Shown in pieces: positions 43,129-52,371 of a DNA stretch of 64,000 nucleotides. Position 1 is the first letter of the stretch; the number at the start of each line of letters is the position of its first letter. The notes beneath the pieces were generated by a model. The model did no database searches, was not told the origin of the DNA, and saw only the letters and a program-made list of their open reading frames with translations. This stretch comes from CAYNHZ01 sp964397445 (GTDB lineage Bacteria > Bacteroidota > Bacteroidia > Bacteroidales > UBA932), in assembly GCA_964397445.1 (NCBI GenBank), contig CAYNHZ010000001.1, positions 248,001 through 312,000 of the forward strand, in the 5' to 3' direction. The translations under genes were made by a program, and so were the position numbers.

Positions 43129-44090
43129 GAATTCTGGTTTATAATTTGTTTAAATTTTTCGTTTGGCGTGAGGTATCCAAGCCTTTTACGAGGTCGATTA
43201 TTCAGAATATTTTCTATCTGTTTAATCTTTTTGTTGGTTACTTCACTAAAATCCGTACCCTTTTGGATGTATTGTCTAATGAGTCCATTAGTATTTTCAT
43301 TAGCTCCACGTTCCCAAGAATGGTATGGTTTACATAAGTAGAAATTTATTTCTAATTTTTGTGCTATTTCCTCGTGTTTTGCAAATTCTTTTCCATTATC
43401 AGCCGTTATTGTATGTATTAAGTCCTTAATTCTTCTTAGAGCCCAAGTAGTTACCTTAGCTACAGGGACGGCTTCTTTCCCTTGTAATTTACGTATCCAG
43501 ACTCTACCTGTTAATCTATCATTTATGGTAAGAATTGCACCTTTGTGATTCTTACCTATTATTGTATCTATCTCTAAATCACCAAATCTTTCTTTATTCT
43601 CAACTATACTTGGACGCTCATCAATGTCTACTCTATTAGGAATAAATCCTCTTCCAGCATACTTTGATCCACGTTTAACATACTTCCGCCCTTGTCTTCG
43701 TAGATATTTATAAAGGTCTCCTCCTTTGTGCTTATCATTCCATATCCAACGATAAATCGTTTCGTGAGAAACTATTGGTTTTCCTTCTAATTTACTTCTA
43801 CCTACAATCTGCTCTGGACTAAAACCTCTCTGTAGTAACTTTTTTACTTTTCGTTGCATTAGTATAGTAAATAGCTCTGTGTGTCGTTTATCTACCTTTC
43901 TTTTATTAGCTTTGCGCTGTGCTAATTCCACTAAATATTTACCACTACGCATATCACAATTGCGACGAAGCTCTCGGCTAATAGTGCTTTTATCTACTTG
44001 GATAGTCTGGGCTATCTCTTTTTGTTTATACCCTATTTGCAACATTGCAAAAATAGTGTACCTTTGTTCTACGGTTAATTGCTTACTCAT
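43110..44090 (-). CDS. IS30-family transposase
   Basis: DDE transposase of 326 residues. The N-terminal helix-turn-helix MSKQLTVEQRYTIFAMLQIGYKQKEIAQTIQVDKSTISRELRRN (1-44) is the IS30 type. The catalytic core shows FGDLEIDTIIGKNHKGAILTINDRLT (first Asp near 174), TITADNGKEFAKHEEIAQ (second Asp near 229) and YHSWERGANENTNGLIRQYIQKG (Glu near 262). The N-terminal domain, core and C-terminal NNRPRKRLGYLTPNEKF block are complete, so it is probably functional. The stop lies in the left inverted repeat. Confidence 0.95.
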   Translation of the reverse strand: MSKQLTVEQRYTIFAMLQIGYKQKEIAQTIQVDKSTISRELRRNCDMRSGKYLVELAQRKANKRKVDKRHTELFTILMQRKVKKLLQRGFSPEQIVGRSKLEGKPIVSHETIYRWIWNDKHKGGDLYKYLRRQGRKYVKRGSKYAGRGFIPNRVDIDERPSIVENKERFGDLEIDTIIGKNHKGAILTINDRLTGRVWIRKLQGKEAVPVAKVTTWALRRIKDLIHTITADNGKEFAKHEEIAQKLEINFYLCKPYHSWERGANENTNGLIRQYIQKGTDFSEVTNKKIKQIENILNNRPRKRLGYLTPNEKFKQIINQNSVAFAG

Positions 44091-44221
44091 CTGAAACTTA
44101 TGAATCTTTGGTCGGACAATTAGGCGAAGATAGTAATTTTATCCATTCAGCTGAGTGAAGGAGAGATTTTCTCTCTTTCCTCTCTGAAAAAATATATTAT
44201 TTCTAGGCTATGTCCGAAACT

Positions 44222-46024
44222 TCAAAAGTTGCATTTATAAGTTGAACTCACGTATTTGCTTTCTTGATAAGTACTATGAAGAAACAACTCATCCATTTGA
44301 ACTTTATCTATATTTGAAGGGGCATCCAACATCATATCACGACCTTGATTGTTTTTAGGGAAAGCTATATAGTCTCTGATTGTCTCTTGTCCTCCAAACA
44401 AAGCACAGAATCGATCAAAACCAAATGCTATCCCTCCGTGAGGAGGTGCACCATATTTAAAGGCATTGATCATAAATCCAAACTTATACTCTGCCTCTTC
44501 TGATGTAAATCCGAGCACCTCAAACATCCTTTGTTGTACTTTTGAATCGTGAATACGGATCGATCCCCCTCCGATCTCAGTCCCATTAAGGACAAAATCG
44601 TACGCGTTTGCATTGACACTCTCCAAATCTTCCCTCTTATTGCTGTAGAACTGTTGCAATTGTTCCGGTTTAGGGGATGTAAATGGGTGATGCATTGCAT
44701 AAAAACGGGAAGTCTCTTCATCCCACTCCAATAATGGAAAATCATATACCCACAACGGAGCATAAACTTTAGGATTCCTAAGAGATAGTCTGTTACCCAT
44801 CTCTATACGAAGTGAACCAAGTGCAGTTTGCATTTTTTTCTTCTCTCCGGCCAAAATCAATATTAAATCCCCTTGTTCGGCACCGATTGATTTAGCAATA
44901 CCACAAAGCTCCTCTGTATTATAGAACTTATCGATAGATGATTTATAATTACCATCTGAAGAGCAGCGAATATATACAAGCCCCTTTGCACCTATCTGAG
45001 GTCTTTTAACCCATTCAGTGATTTCATCTACTTGTTTTCGAGTATATTCCGAGCAACCAGGAACAGAGATAGCAGCAACATAAGGAACAGAGTCAAAAAC
45101 AGAAAAATTATGACCTTGAACCAATTTAGTTATCTCAGATATTTTCATCCCAAATCTAATATCCGGCTTATCAGAACCATAATAGGTCATAGCATCAGAA
45201 TATGACATTCTGGGAAAATTATCTTTGAAATCTATTCCAAGTATATTGATAAACAACTTTTTAATCATCCCCTCGAAAGTAGTAAGAATATCTTCTCTGT
45301 CTACAAAAGACATTTCACAGTCAATTTGAGTAAATTCGGGTTGACGATCGGCACGTAGGTCCTCATCTCTAAAGCAGCGTACTATTTGAAAATAGCGATC
45401 ATATCCCGCCACCATTAACAATTGTTTTTGTTGCTGGGGACTCTGAGGAAGGGCATAAAATTCACCCGGATTCATCCTCGATGGGACAACAAAATCTCTC
45501 GCCCCTTCAGGTGTTGATTTTATGAGATATGGTGTCTCTATCTCCATAAAACCCTTTGAATCAAGATAATTACGTACTTCGTGTGCCATTTTATGTCTCA
45601 ACTCCAAAGCCCTTTTTAGAGGGGAACGTCTGAGATCAAGATATCTATATTTTGCCCTAAGTTCCTCACCTCCATCAGACTCGTCTTCTATGGTAAAAGG
45701 TGGTGTGATAGCGGGATTTAACACCGTTAATTGAGATATTTTTATCTCAATCTCTCCTGTATCAATCTTATTATTTTTACTTGAGCGTTCCTCAACACTA
45801 CCTACAACTTGAATAACATATTCTCTACCAAGTTTCTCAACTTTCTCATTCAACTCTTTTGAGATCGACTCGTCTATTACTAATTGTGTTATACCGTATC
45901 TATCACGGAGATCGATGAAACTCATTCCCCCCATTTTACGGATTCTTTGTACCCATCCAGCAAGGGTAACCTCCTGTCCTGCATTAGATAAGCGTAATTC
46001 GCCACAAGTGTGTGTTCTATACAT
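44222..46024 (-). CDS. aspS: Aspartyl-tRNA synthetase with IS-derived C-terminal tail
   Basis: Class II synthetase that charges tRNA(Asp), 600 residues. The N-terminal OB-fold anticodon domain opens MYRTHTCGELRLSNAGQEVTLAGWVQRIRKMGGMSFIDLRDRYG. Motif 2 is FRDEDLRADRQPEFTQIDCEMSF (about 219-241) and motif 3 is GAPPHGGIAFGFDRFCALFGG (about 536-556); the bacterial insertion domain lies between. The natural stop is gone: codons from about 44246 down lie in the IS30 right repeat, so the last residues (STYKCNF) come from the IS. Catalytic parts are intact. Promoter TAGCTTTG at 46047-46054 on the minus strand. Confidence 0.95.
   Translation of the reverse strand: MYRTHTCGELRLSNAGQEVTLAGWVQRIRKMGGMSFIDLRDRYGITQLVIDESISKELNEKVEKLGREYVIQVVGSVEERSSKNNKIDTGEIEIKISQLTVLNPAITPPFTIEDESDGGEELRAKYRYLDLRRSPLKRALELRHKMAHEVRNYLDSKGFMEIETPYLIKSTPEGARDFVVPSRMNPGEFYALPQSPQQQKQLLMVAGYDRYFQIVRCFRDEDLRADRQPEFTQIDCEMSFVDREDILTTFEGMIKKLFINILGIDFKDNFPRMSYSDAMTYYGSDKPDIRFGMKISEITKLVQGHNFSVFDSVPYVAAISVPGCSEYTRKQVDEITEWVKRPQIGAKGLVYIRCSSDGNYKSSIDKFYNTEELCGIAKSIGAEQGDLILILAGEKKKMQTALGSLRIEMGNRLSLRNPKVYAPLWVYDFPLLEWDEETSRFYAMHHPFTSPKPEQLQQFYSNKREDLESVNANAYDFVLNGTEIGGGSIRIHDSKVQQRMFEVLGFTSEEAEYKFGFMINAFKYGAPPHGGIAFGFDRFCALFGGQETIRDYIAFPKNNQGRDMMLDAPSNIDKVQMDELFLHSTYQESKYVSSTYKCNF
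44227..44246. repeat. Right inverted repeat of the IS30 element
   Basis: Reverse complement of the left repeat with 16 of 20 matching positions. It supplies the last codons of the aspS reading frame. Confidence 0.7.
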
Positions 46025-46046
46025 TATATTCTTATTTTAATATTCG

Positions 46047-46121
46047 CAAAGCTACAAAAAATATGCTACACTGCATTTCCAAAGAGGAGTAAGTATAAAC
46101 AAAGTATTTTATATACCTTTG
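46047..46121. promoter_or_regulatory. Divergent promoters of aspS and rsmA
   Basis: TAGCTTTG on the minus strand (CAAAGCTA, 46047-46054) lies 22 bases before aspS. TACCTTTG at 46114-46121 ends 4 bases before the rsmA ATG at 46126, so the rsmA transcript is probably leaderless. Confidence 0.55.
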
Positions 46122-46125
46122 TAAA

Positions 46126-46941
46126 ATGTATGTTAGGGCAAAAAAAGCATTAGGTCAACATTTTCTCAAAGATGAGGATATTGCACAAAGAATTGTTGAG
46201 AGTCTTATTGTAGATGACTCCTCAAAAAGTGATGTTCTGGAAGTTGGTCCAGGGACAGGTGTTTTAACAAAATATCTCATCAATAGAAGTGATATTAATC
46301 TGAAATTGGTAGAAATCGACACCGAGTCAATACAATTTCTAAAAGATACCTATCCTGAAATATCTCCCTCTCTGTATGAGAACGATTTTTTGAGGATGGA
46401 TCTTAAACTACTTTTTCAAAACAACTTCTATATAATCGGTAATTTCCCCTACAATATCTCTTCACAGATTTTCTTTAAAGTTCTTGATTATAGGGATTCT
46501 ATACCTCAAGTCGTAGGGATGGTTCAAAAGGAGGTAGCAGAACGTCTCGCTTCTCCTCCGGGAAATAAAGCATACGGAATATTATCTATCCTTTTACAAG
46601 CGTGGTATAGTATAGAGTACCTATTTACGGTAAATGAATATGTTTTCACCCCTCCCCCTAAAGTAAAATCGGCTGTCATTAGGTTGAAAAGAAATGATCG
46701 TATGATGCTTGGATGCGATGAGGTGCTTTTTAAATCAATCGTAAAAACTTGTTTCAACCAAAGGCGTAAAACTATTCGCAACTCACTGAAACCCATAACG
46801 AAAGACATAGTTGTTCCTCAAGAAATACTTAGTAATACGATTAAAGAGCAGACAGTCAATCTTTTAGATATGCGACCTGAGCAACTATCTGTTGAGCAGT
46901 TTATCACACTCACCCTTGCATTTTCTTCATTTGAAAAATAA
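46126..46941 (+). CDS. rsmA: 16S rRNA (adenine-1518/1519-N6,N6)-dimethyltransferase
   Basis: KsgA-type enzyme that dimethylates two adenines near the 3' end of 16S rRNA. 271 residues. It opens MYVRAKKALGQHFLKDEDIAQRIV with the family's KKxLGQHFL motif (6-14). The SAM loop is DVLEVGPGTGVLTKYL (about 37-52) and the catalytic motif IV is IIGNFPYNISSQIFFKV (about 104-120), with NFPY in place of the common NLPY. VQKEVAERLASPPGNKAYGILSIL and FTPPPKVKSAVIRL follow. Start chosen at the first ATG after the promoter. Confidence 0.95.
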   Translation: MYVRAKKALGQHFLKDEDIAQRIVESLIVDDSSKSDVLEVGPGTGVLTKYLINRSDINLKLVEIDTESIQFLKDTYPEISPSLYENDFLRMDLKLLFQNNFYIIGNFPYNISSQIFFKVLDYRDSIPQVVGMVQKEVAERLASPPGNKAYGILSILLQAWYSIEYLFTVNEYVFTPPPKVKSAVIRLKRNDRMMLGCDEVLFKSIVKTCFNQRRKTIRNSLKPITKDIVVPQEILSNTIKEQTVNLLDMRPEQLSVEQFITLTLAFSSFEK

Positions 46942-46949
46942 TCGGTAGA

Positions 46950-48227
46950 TTATTCGTTTATAGCTTTCACCGGATCGAGTTTAGAGGCTATATATGCAGG
47001 GATAATTCCCGATAATACCCCAACTACAAAGGCAACAATAAATCCTTTAATAATATTTGCTAATGATAAGGTGAGTGAAAATCCTTCGACATCCCCTATC
47101 AATAAAATAGAGATATAAACCAATATTATCCCCAAAAACCCTCCTGCCAAAGACAATACTGCTGCTTCTACAAGAAACTGGGTCATAATCACATATCTCT
47201 TCGCACCTAACGCTTTTTGTATACCTATCTGATTTGTCCTCTCTTTGACCGAGACAAACATAATATTGGCAATACCAAACCCACCTATCAATAATGAAAA
47301 ACCACCTATAATAATACCCACAATATTAATGATATCAAAAACTCCTTTAATAGAATTTGTAATAAAAGATAGCTCGTTAATTGCAAAATTGTCATCTTGA
47401 TTTGGTTTCAACCGCCTTTCTGCCCTCAACAATTGCTTAATTTCAGTGATAAAATCTTCGCGGTCAACCCCCTCTTTTGGAGATATGAAGATGCTCCCGC
47501 CATTTTTTTCCACATTGTATATTCTCTTTCCTAATTCAGTAGGGATTAAAACTGTATTATCCATATCAAAAAAGGAGATCATACTTTGTCCCTGTTTTTT
47601 TGCAACCCCAATGACAGTACAATTTAATCCCATTACTTTAATTGTCTTCCCTAACGAGCTCTCCCCTTTAAAAAGAGACTCTTCAACAGAGTGTCCAATG
47701 ATAGCCACACTTATACTGTTATTTGACTCGTTCATCGTAAACATACGCCCCTTCTCAACCTCAAAATTCAAAATCTTATCGAAACCTTGGGAATAGAACA
47801 TAATAAAACATTGGTTAATGGAGTTCCTTTTATGTTTGACAACCCCTTGAAAAGAGGTAAATAAAATCATTTCTTTGGCAGTTTTTGAATTTGCCTTCAA
47901 GAATTTAAGGTCTTTTTCATTAAGAATTGGACGCTTTCTATATTCCCACCACTTATACTCTCCTCCGCTCATTGATTCTTCGTCCGTAAATGGATAGGGA
48001 TCAACATTAATAATATCCCCACCAAACATTTTTAACCCCTCCGAAACATTTGACTGTAAAGCATCTATTGAGGTAAAAACCGCTACTATCGAAAAAATCC
48101 CTATTCCAACCCCAAGTAATGAGAGGAAAGTGCGAAATTTATCAGTCTTGAGGGAGGAAAATGCAAACGCCACACTCTCCATAACCATTTTAGATACAAG
48201 ATGTACCTCCTTCAAAAAACTCTTCAT
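46950..48227 (-). CDS. MacB/FtsX-family ABC transporter permease
   Basis: Inner-membrane permease of 425 residues in the MacB topology. One membrane helix lies near residue 25-45 (FLSLLGVGIGIFSIVAVFTSIDAL), followed by a large periplasmic MacB core domain (about 50-280), and three C-terminal helices near 298-325, 345-375 and 388-415. The FtsX segment KERTNQIGIQKALGAKRYVIMTQFLVEAAVLSLAGGFLGI (about 331-370) is diagnostic. No ATPase gene is adjacent, so the partner is elsewhere, possibly the one at 22087. It follows mutS by 34 bases. Substrate unknown. Confidence 0.88.
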   Translation of the reverse strand: MKSFLKEVHLVSKMVMESVAFAFSSLKTDKFRTFLSLLGVGIGIFSIVAVFTSIDALQSNVSEGLKMFGGDIINVDPYPFTDEESMSGGEYKWWEYRKRPILNEKDLKFLKANSKTAKEMILFTSFQGVVKHKRNSINQCFIMFYSQGFDKILNFEVEKGRMFTMNESNNSISVAIIGHSVEESLFKGESSLGKTIKVMGLNCTVIGVAKKQGQSMISFFDMDNTVLIPTELGKRIYNVEKNGGSIFISPKEGVDREDFITEIKQLLRAERRLKPNQDDNFAINELSFITNSIKGVFDIINIVGIIIGGFSLLIGGFGIANIMFVSVKERTNQIGIQKALGAKRYVIMTQFLVEAAVLSLAGGFLGIILVYISILLIGDVEGFSLTLSLANIIKGFIVAFVVGVLSGIIPAYIASKLDPVKAINE

Positions 48228-48261
48228 TATTAAATATTTAAAATTAATCCTCTGTTATATT

Positions 48262-50940
48262 TTATTTTATCCCAATCCTCTTTTTCAAATCACGCAAAAG
48301 ATCAAAGGCATCCATCGGGCTCATTTTATTCATATCCATCGTTCTAAGGGTATCACGAATACTCTCAAGCAACGGATCATCTACTTGGAAAATAGATAGT
48401 TGCATCGGCTGTTGAGAATTATCCGTCGCCCCTTTGCCCTTTTGCCTGAGTGATAGAATCTTCCCATCCCTCTTAGAATCGGGGCTCGCCCCACCATCTT
48501 CAAGCTTTTTGAGTATTTGTTCTGCAGACCTTATCACCTCCTTTGGCATCCCTGCCAAACGGGCTACGTGTATCCCAAAACTATGAGCAACCCCTCCTCT
48601 ACATAATTTTCTCAAAAATAGTATTTTCCCATCAACTTCTTTCACCAAAATGTGAAAATTTTTCACTCTCTTAAACATCCCTTCCAATTCATTCAATTCG
48701 TGATAGTGAGTAGCAAAAAGGGTTTTCGCTCCCATCCCCCTTTCGTGGATATATTCCACAATAGCCCAAGCAATAGACATCCCATCAAAAGTACTCGTAC
48801 CTCTACCAATCTCATCAAGAAGGATCAGAGATCTTTGGGAAATATTATGCAAAATAGTCGCCGTCTCTAACATCTCCACCATAAAAGTAGATTCGCCACG
48901 CGATATATTATCAGATGCACCCACCCTGGTAAAAATCTTATCTACATACCCTATCCTTGCAGATGAGGCCGGGACAAAAGAACCTATTTGAGCCATAAGA
49001 ACTATTATTGCAGTTTGTCTTAATAGGGCAGATTTACCCGACATATTAGGCCCTGTTAGAATAATAATCTGCTGATTATCACTATCTAAGAAGAGATCAT
49101 TGGCGACATACTCCTCTCCGGGGCCCATCAATCTTTCAATCACAGGGTGTCTCCCTTGAATTATCTCTATCTCACTCCCTTCATCAATAATAGGGCGACA
49201 ATAATTATATTCACTTCCTATCAATGCAAAAGAGAGAAGGGCATCAATTCTTGCAACAAAAAACCCGTTTTTTTGAATTTTCGGTATGTTTCTTTGAATA
49301 TCAATAATAATATCGGAAAATATTTTAGCCTCCAAAGTGACTATTTTCTCCTGAGCAACCAATATTTTCTCCTCATATTCTTTCAATTCTGGGGTTATAT
49401 ACCTTTCGGCAGAAACCAATGTTTGTTTTCTGATCCAATCGTCAGGAACCTTCTCTTTGTGTGTATTTCTGACCTCTAAAAAATAACCGAAAACATTATT
49501 ATAATTAACCTTCAAGGATGAAATGCCTGTGCGTTGTATCTCCCTTTGTTGGATGGATTGAAGGATAGTCTTACCGTTTAGGGCAATATCTCTGTATTCA
49601 TCTAACTCTTCACTAACTCCTCTTGCAATTACCTCTCCTTTGCCTATTTGTGTAGCGGGCTCTTCCGATATTTTTTTTGTAAGAGTAGAGAGTATCTCTG
49701 AGCAATTATCAACAGAAGCTACCATAGAACGCAATGAGGAACAATTATTTATCCCATTTATGATCTGAAGAATAGGATCAAATCTGCTAATCCCCCGTCT
49801 TAATTGCGACACCTCTCGTGGTGTAATCCTCCCTGCCGCAGCCCTTGAAACTATCCTCTCTATATCTCCAATCTCCTCTATTTCCGAAGAGAGTCGATCC
49901 ATCACCAACTCATCAGAGATAAATGCCTCAACGATATCGTGACGACTCTTAATCTCCTTCAGGTCTTTTGAAGGCATTGTTACCCAATTTCTCAACAATC
50001 TTGAACCCATAGGTGATGAACACCTATCCAATATCTGTAACAAAGATTTTCCATCACTTGAAATAGGGGAGATTATTTCGAGATTTCGAAGGGTAAATTT
50101 ATCAAGCCAAACAAAATTATTCTCCTCGATTCTTGAGATAGAACAAATATGTGACAACCCCCGAGTCGGATTGTATTCAGAAGAACTTTGCTGATTATTG
50201 TCTAAATAAAACATAATAGCACCGGCAGCTGCAATACCGAGTTGAATCTGATCAATCCCAAAACCTTTTAAAGAATTGAGACCAAAATGCTTACACAATT
50301 TTTGGTATGATGATTCGAAAACAAATGCCCATTCATCCATTGTAGAGATATAAACACTTGATGATGAAGGGAAGAATCTGTCTCTGAACCCCTTTTCAAA
50401 ACCTTTTTGCAGCAAGATCTCTTTTGGAGAGAAGTCGGATAGAAGTACCTCTATGTAATCAAGACTCCCCTCCGAAATTTTAAATGTTCCTGTTGATATA
50501 TCCAAAAAAGCTATCCCTGCCTTCTCTTTATAAAATGCAACTGCAGCTAAAAAGTTGTTCTCTTTTTGTGGCAAGAGCTGTTCATTATATGCCATTCCAG
50601 GGGTAACGAGCTCTGTGACACCTCTTTTTACTATTTTCTTGGTCAGTTTGGGATCTTCAAGTTGGTCACATACAGCTACTTTGTAGCCGCTTTTTACAAG
50701 TTTTGGTAGGTAAGTGTCAATAGAGTGGTGAGGAAATCCTGCCATTTCTATAAATTGATTCTGACCATTTGCCCTTTTAGTCTGAACGATACCGAGTATT
50801 TTACTTGTTGTCACAGCATCGTCACCATATGATTCGTAGAAATCCCCAACTCTGAAAAGAAGAAGTGCCTCAGGATGTGATGCTTTCACCTGAAAATATT
50901 GTTTCATAAGTGGAGTCTCCACTATCGGTTTTTTATCCAT
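48262..50940 (-). CDS. mutS: DNA mismatch repair protein MutS
   Basis: Recognises base mismatches and small loops to start repair. 892 residues. The mismatch-binding N-terminus has LLFRVGDFYESYGDDAVTTSKIL (about 22-44), with the Phe-x-Glu of the MutS1 type (DFYES). The ATPase domain has Walker A TGPNMSGKSALLRQTAII (about 640-657), STFMVEMLETATIL (about 695-708) and LILLDEIGRGTSTFDGMSIAWAIVEYI (about 716-742). The C-terminal end fits the clamp-interaction region. Promoter TATCTTTG on the minus strand (50963-50970). MutS status influences slippage at repeats such as those at 56-58 kb. Confidence 0.96.
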   Translation of the reverse strand: MDKKPIVETPLMKQYFQVKASHPEALLLFRVGDFYESYGDDAVTTSKILGIVQTKRANGQNQFIEMAGFPHHSIDTYLPKLVKSGYKVAVCDQLEDPKLTKKIVKRGVTELVTPGMAYNEQLLPQKENNFLAAVAFYKEKAGIAFLDISTGTFKISEGSLDYIEVLLSDFSPKEILLQKGFEKGFRDRFFPSSSSVYISTMDEWAFVFESSYQKLCKHFGLNSLKGFGIDQIQLGIAAAGAIMFYLDNNQQSSSEYNPTRGLSHICSISRIEENNFVWLDKFTLRNLEIISPISSDGKSLLQILDRCSSPMGSRLLRNWVTMPSKDLKEIKSRHDIVEAFISDELVMDRLSSEIEEIGDIERIVSRAAAGRITPREVSQLRRGISRFDPILQIINGINNCSSLRSMVASVDNCSEILSTLTKKISEEPATQIGKGEVIARGVSEELDEYRDIALNGKTILQSIQQREIQRTGISSLKVNYNNVFGYFLEVRNTHKEKVPDDWIRKQTLVSAERYITPELKEYEEKILVAQEKIVTLEAKIFSDIIIDIQRNIPKIQKNGFFVARIDALLSFALIGSEYNYCRPIIDEGSEIEIIQGRHPVIERLMGPGEEYVANDLFLDSDNQQIIILTGPNMSGKSALLRQTAIIVLMAQIGSFVPASSARIGYVDKIFTRVGASDNISRGESTFMVEMLETATILHNISQRSLILLDEIGRGTSTFDGMSIAWAIVEYIHERGMGAKTLFATHYHELNELEGMFKRVKNFHILVKEVDGKILFLRKLCRGGVAHSFGIHVARLAGMPKEVIRSAEQILKKLEDGGASPDSKRDGKILSLRQKGKGATDNSQQPMQLSIFQVDDPLLESIRDTLRTMDMNKMSPMDAFDLLRDLKKRIGIK

Positions 50941-50962
50941 TTTACCTCTTCTCTTATTGAGA

Positions 50963-51043
50963 CAAAGATAATGTTTTTTAACTTTTTAAAATCATATATA
51001 ACCCTTTTACCAACTCATTATAATTAAATACTATTTATATTTG
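50963..51043. promoter_or_regulatory. Divergent promoters of mutS and the glycosyltransferase
   Basis: TATCTTTG on the minus strand (CAAAGATA, 50963-50970) precedes mutS by 23 bases. TATATTTG at 51036-51043 precedes the glycosyltransferase ATG at 51067 and overlaps a GTG at 51043, excluding that GTG as a start. Confidence 0.55.
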
Positions 51044-51066
51044 TGGAATATAAAAATCCATTCATA

Positions 51067-52371
51067 ATGAGGAGAGTGTTGATAATAACCTATTATTGGC
51101 CTCCGACAGGAGGTTCAGGTGTACAGAGATGGCTTAAATTTTCTAAGTATCTACCGGAAAATGGTTGGCAACCTGTAATTTATACTCCATCAAACCCGGA
51201 AGCCACTACAAAAGACGACACCCTCTTAAAAGATATTCCCGATACTGCTGAGATTATAAAACAGCCAATAATAGAGCCCTACTCCATATATAAATTATTT
51301 ATGGGAAAAAGGCACAGCGAGACGAAAGGCTTTATCAATCCAATCAATAATAATGATAATAAATCATTTAAAGAGAGGGTCTCATTATGGATAAGATCTA
51401 ATGTTTTTATCCCTGATCCTCGAATATTTTGGGTCAATCCCTCTGTCAGATTTCTTAAAAAGTATTTAAAACAACACCCTGTTGACGCAATAGTGAGCAC
51501 CGGACCTCCCCATTCTATGCATTTAATTGCCCTTAAATTAAGTAGGGCTACAGGAATACGATGGATTGCAGACTTTCGTGATCCTTGGACTAAAGATTTT
51601 AGTTTCAAGCATTTGAATATGGGTAAGGCTGTCTATTCCAAACATAAACACTTGGAATTAGCTGTTCTAAAACAGGCAAATGAGATAGTAACAGTGACAT
51701 ACAATATGAAGAAAGAGTTTGAGGAGATGGTTGATAAAGTTGTAAATGTAGTACATAACGGCTACGACGAATCGGATTTTGCCGACAAACCTGTCTCTTT
51801 AGACGATCATTTTTCAATAACTTTTAGCGGTCTTTTTAATGCTGAGGGTAACCCTGAAAACCTTTGGAAAGTCCTAAACAACATCTCTATAAAAGACGAT
51901 TCTTTCAGAAAAGATCTTATTATTCAATTGATTGGAAAAGTTGATAATTCAATACTCGAAAGCATAAATAAATCAAATTTGTCTGACAATTTGATTCAAA
52001 CCGGATATCTAAATCACTGTGAAACAACACTGCTTCAACAAAAATCGAGAGTACTGCTGCTTCCACTAAGAAATCAACCGGAAGCGATTGGTATTTTATC
52101 CGGAAAATATTTTGAATATTTAGCAGCTCAAAGACCGATTATCGCATTTGGTCCCCTAAATAGTGAATTAGCAACATCACTTAAAGATACCTCTGCTGGT
52201 GAAATATTTGATTGGAACGAGGTGTCTCGTCTGCAACACCATATAGAACAATTGTACCTTTCTTATAAAAATAATAATTCGAGAGTTTTAGACAAAAATC
52301 CAATAAATACGGAATACTCTCGTCGATCATTAACCTCCAAAATAGTAAAAATACTTGACAACGATGAATAA
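51067..52371 (+). CDS. GT4-like glycosyltransferase
   Basis: Sugar transferase of the GT-B fold, 434 residues from ATG 51067. It opens RRVLIITYYWPPTGGSGVQRWLKFSKYLPENGWQPVIYTP, the N-terminal Rossmann half with its Gly-rich acceptor loop. STGPPHSMHLIALKLSRATGIRWIADFRDPW (about 152-183) is typical of Bacteroidota cell-envelope glycosyltransferases. The donor half begins near 255 (FSITFSGLFNAEGNPENLWKVLNN) and has EAIGILSGKYFEYLAAQRPIIAFGP (about 337-361) with the nucleotide-binding Glu. The acceptor is unknown. It overlaps the following YfhO-like gene by 8 bases. Confidence 0.87.
   Translation: MRRVLIITYYWPPTGGSGVQRWLKFSKYLPENGWQPVIYTPSNPEATTKDDTLLKDIPDTAEIIKQPIIEPYSIYKLFMGKRHSETKGFINPINNNDNKSFKERVSLWIRSNVFIPDPRIFWVNPSVRFLKKYLKQHPVDAIVSTGPPHSMHLIALKLSRATGIRWIADFRDPWTKDFSFKHLNMGKAVYSKHKHLELAVLKQANEIVTVTYNMKKEFEEMVDKVVNVVHNGYDESDFADKPVSLDDHFSITFSGLFNAEGNPENLWKVLNNISIKDDSFRKDLIIQLIGKVDNSILESINKSNLSDNLIQTGYLNHCETTLLQQKSRVLLLPLRNQPEAIGILSGKYFEYLAAQRPIIAFGPLNSELATSLKDTSAGEIFDWNEVSRLQHHIEQLYLSYKNNNSRVLDKNPINTEYSRRSLTSKIVKILDNDE

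Larger units (their letters stand above)
43109..44246 (-). mobile_element. IS30-family insertion sequence
   Basis: About 1,138 bp bounded by imperfect 20-bp inverted repeats: TTCAACCTGCAAATGCAACT at 43109-43128 and, as its reverse complement, AGTTGCATTTATAAGTTGAA at 44227-44246 (16 of 20 match). It holds one intact transposase and a 136-base noncoding right end. I see no target duplication directly next to the repeats. The right end has replaced the 3' end of aspS. Confidence 0.8.

Noticed and set aside
44091..44226. Small RNA or extra gene in the IS30 right end
   Set aside because: No open frame, promoter or terminator stands out; noncoding ends are normal in this family.
52355..52363. TTG start for the YfhO-like gene
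   Set aside because: The ATG at 52364 gives the natural start and an ordinary 8-base overlap with the upstream stop.
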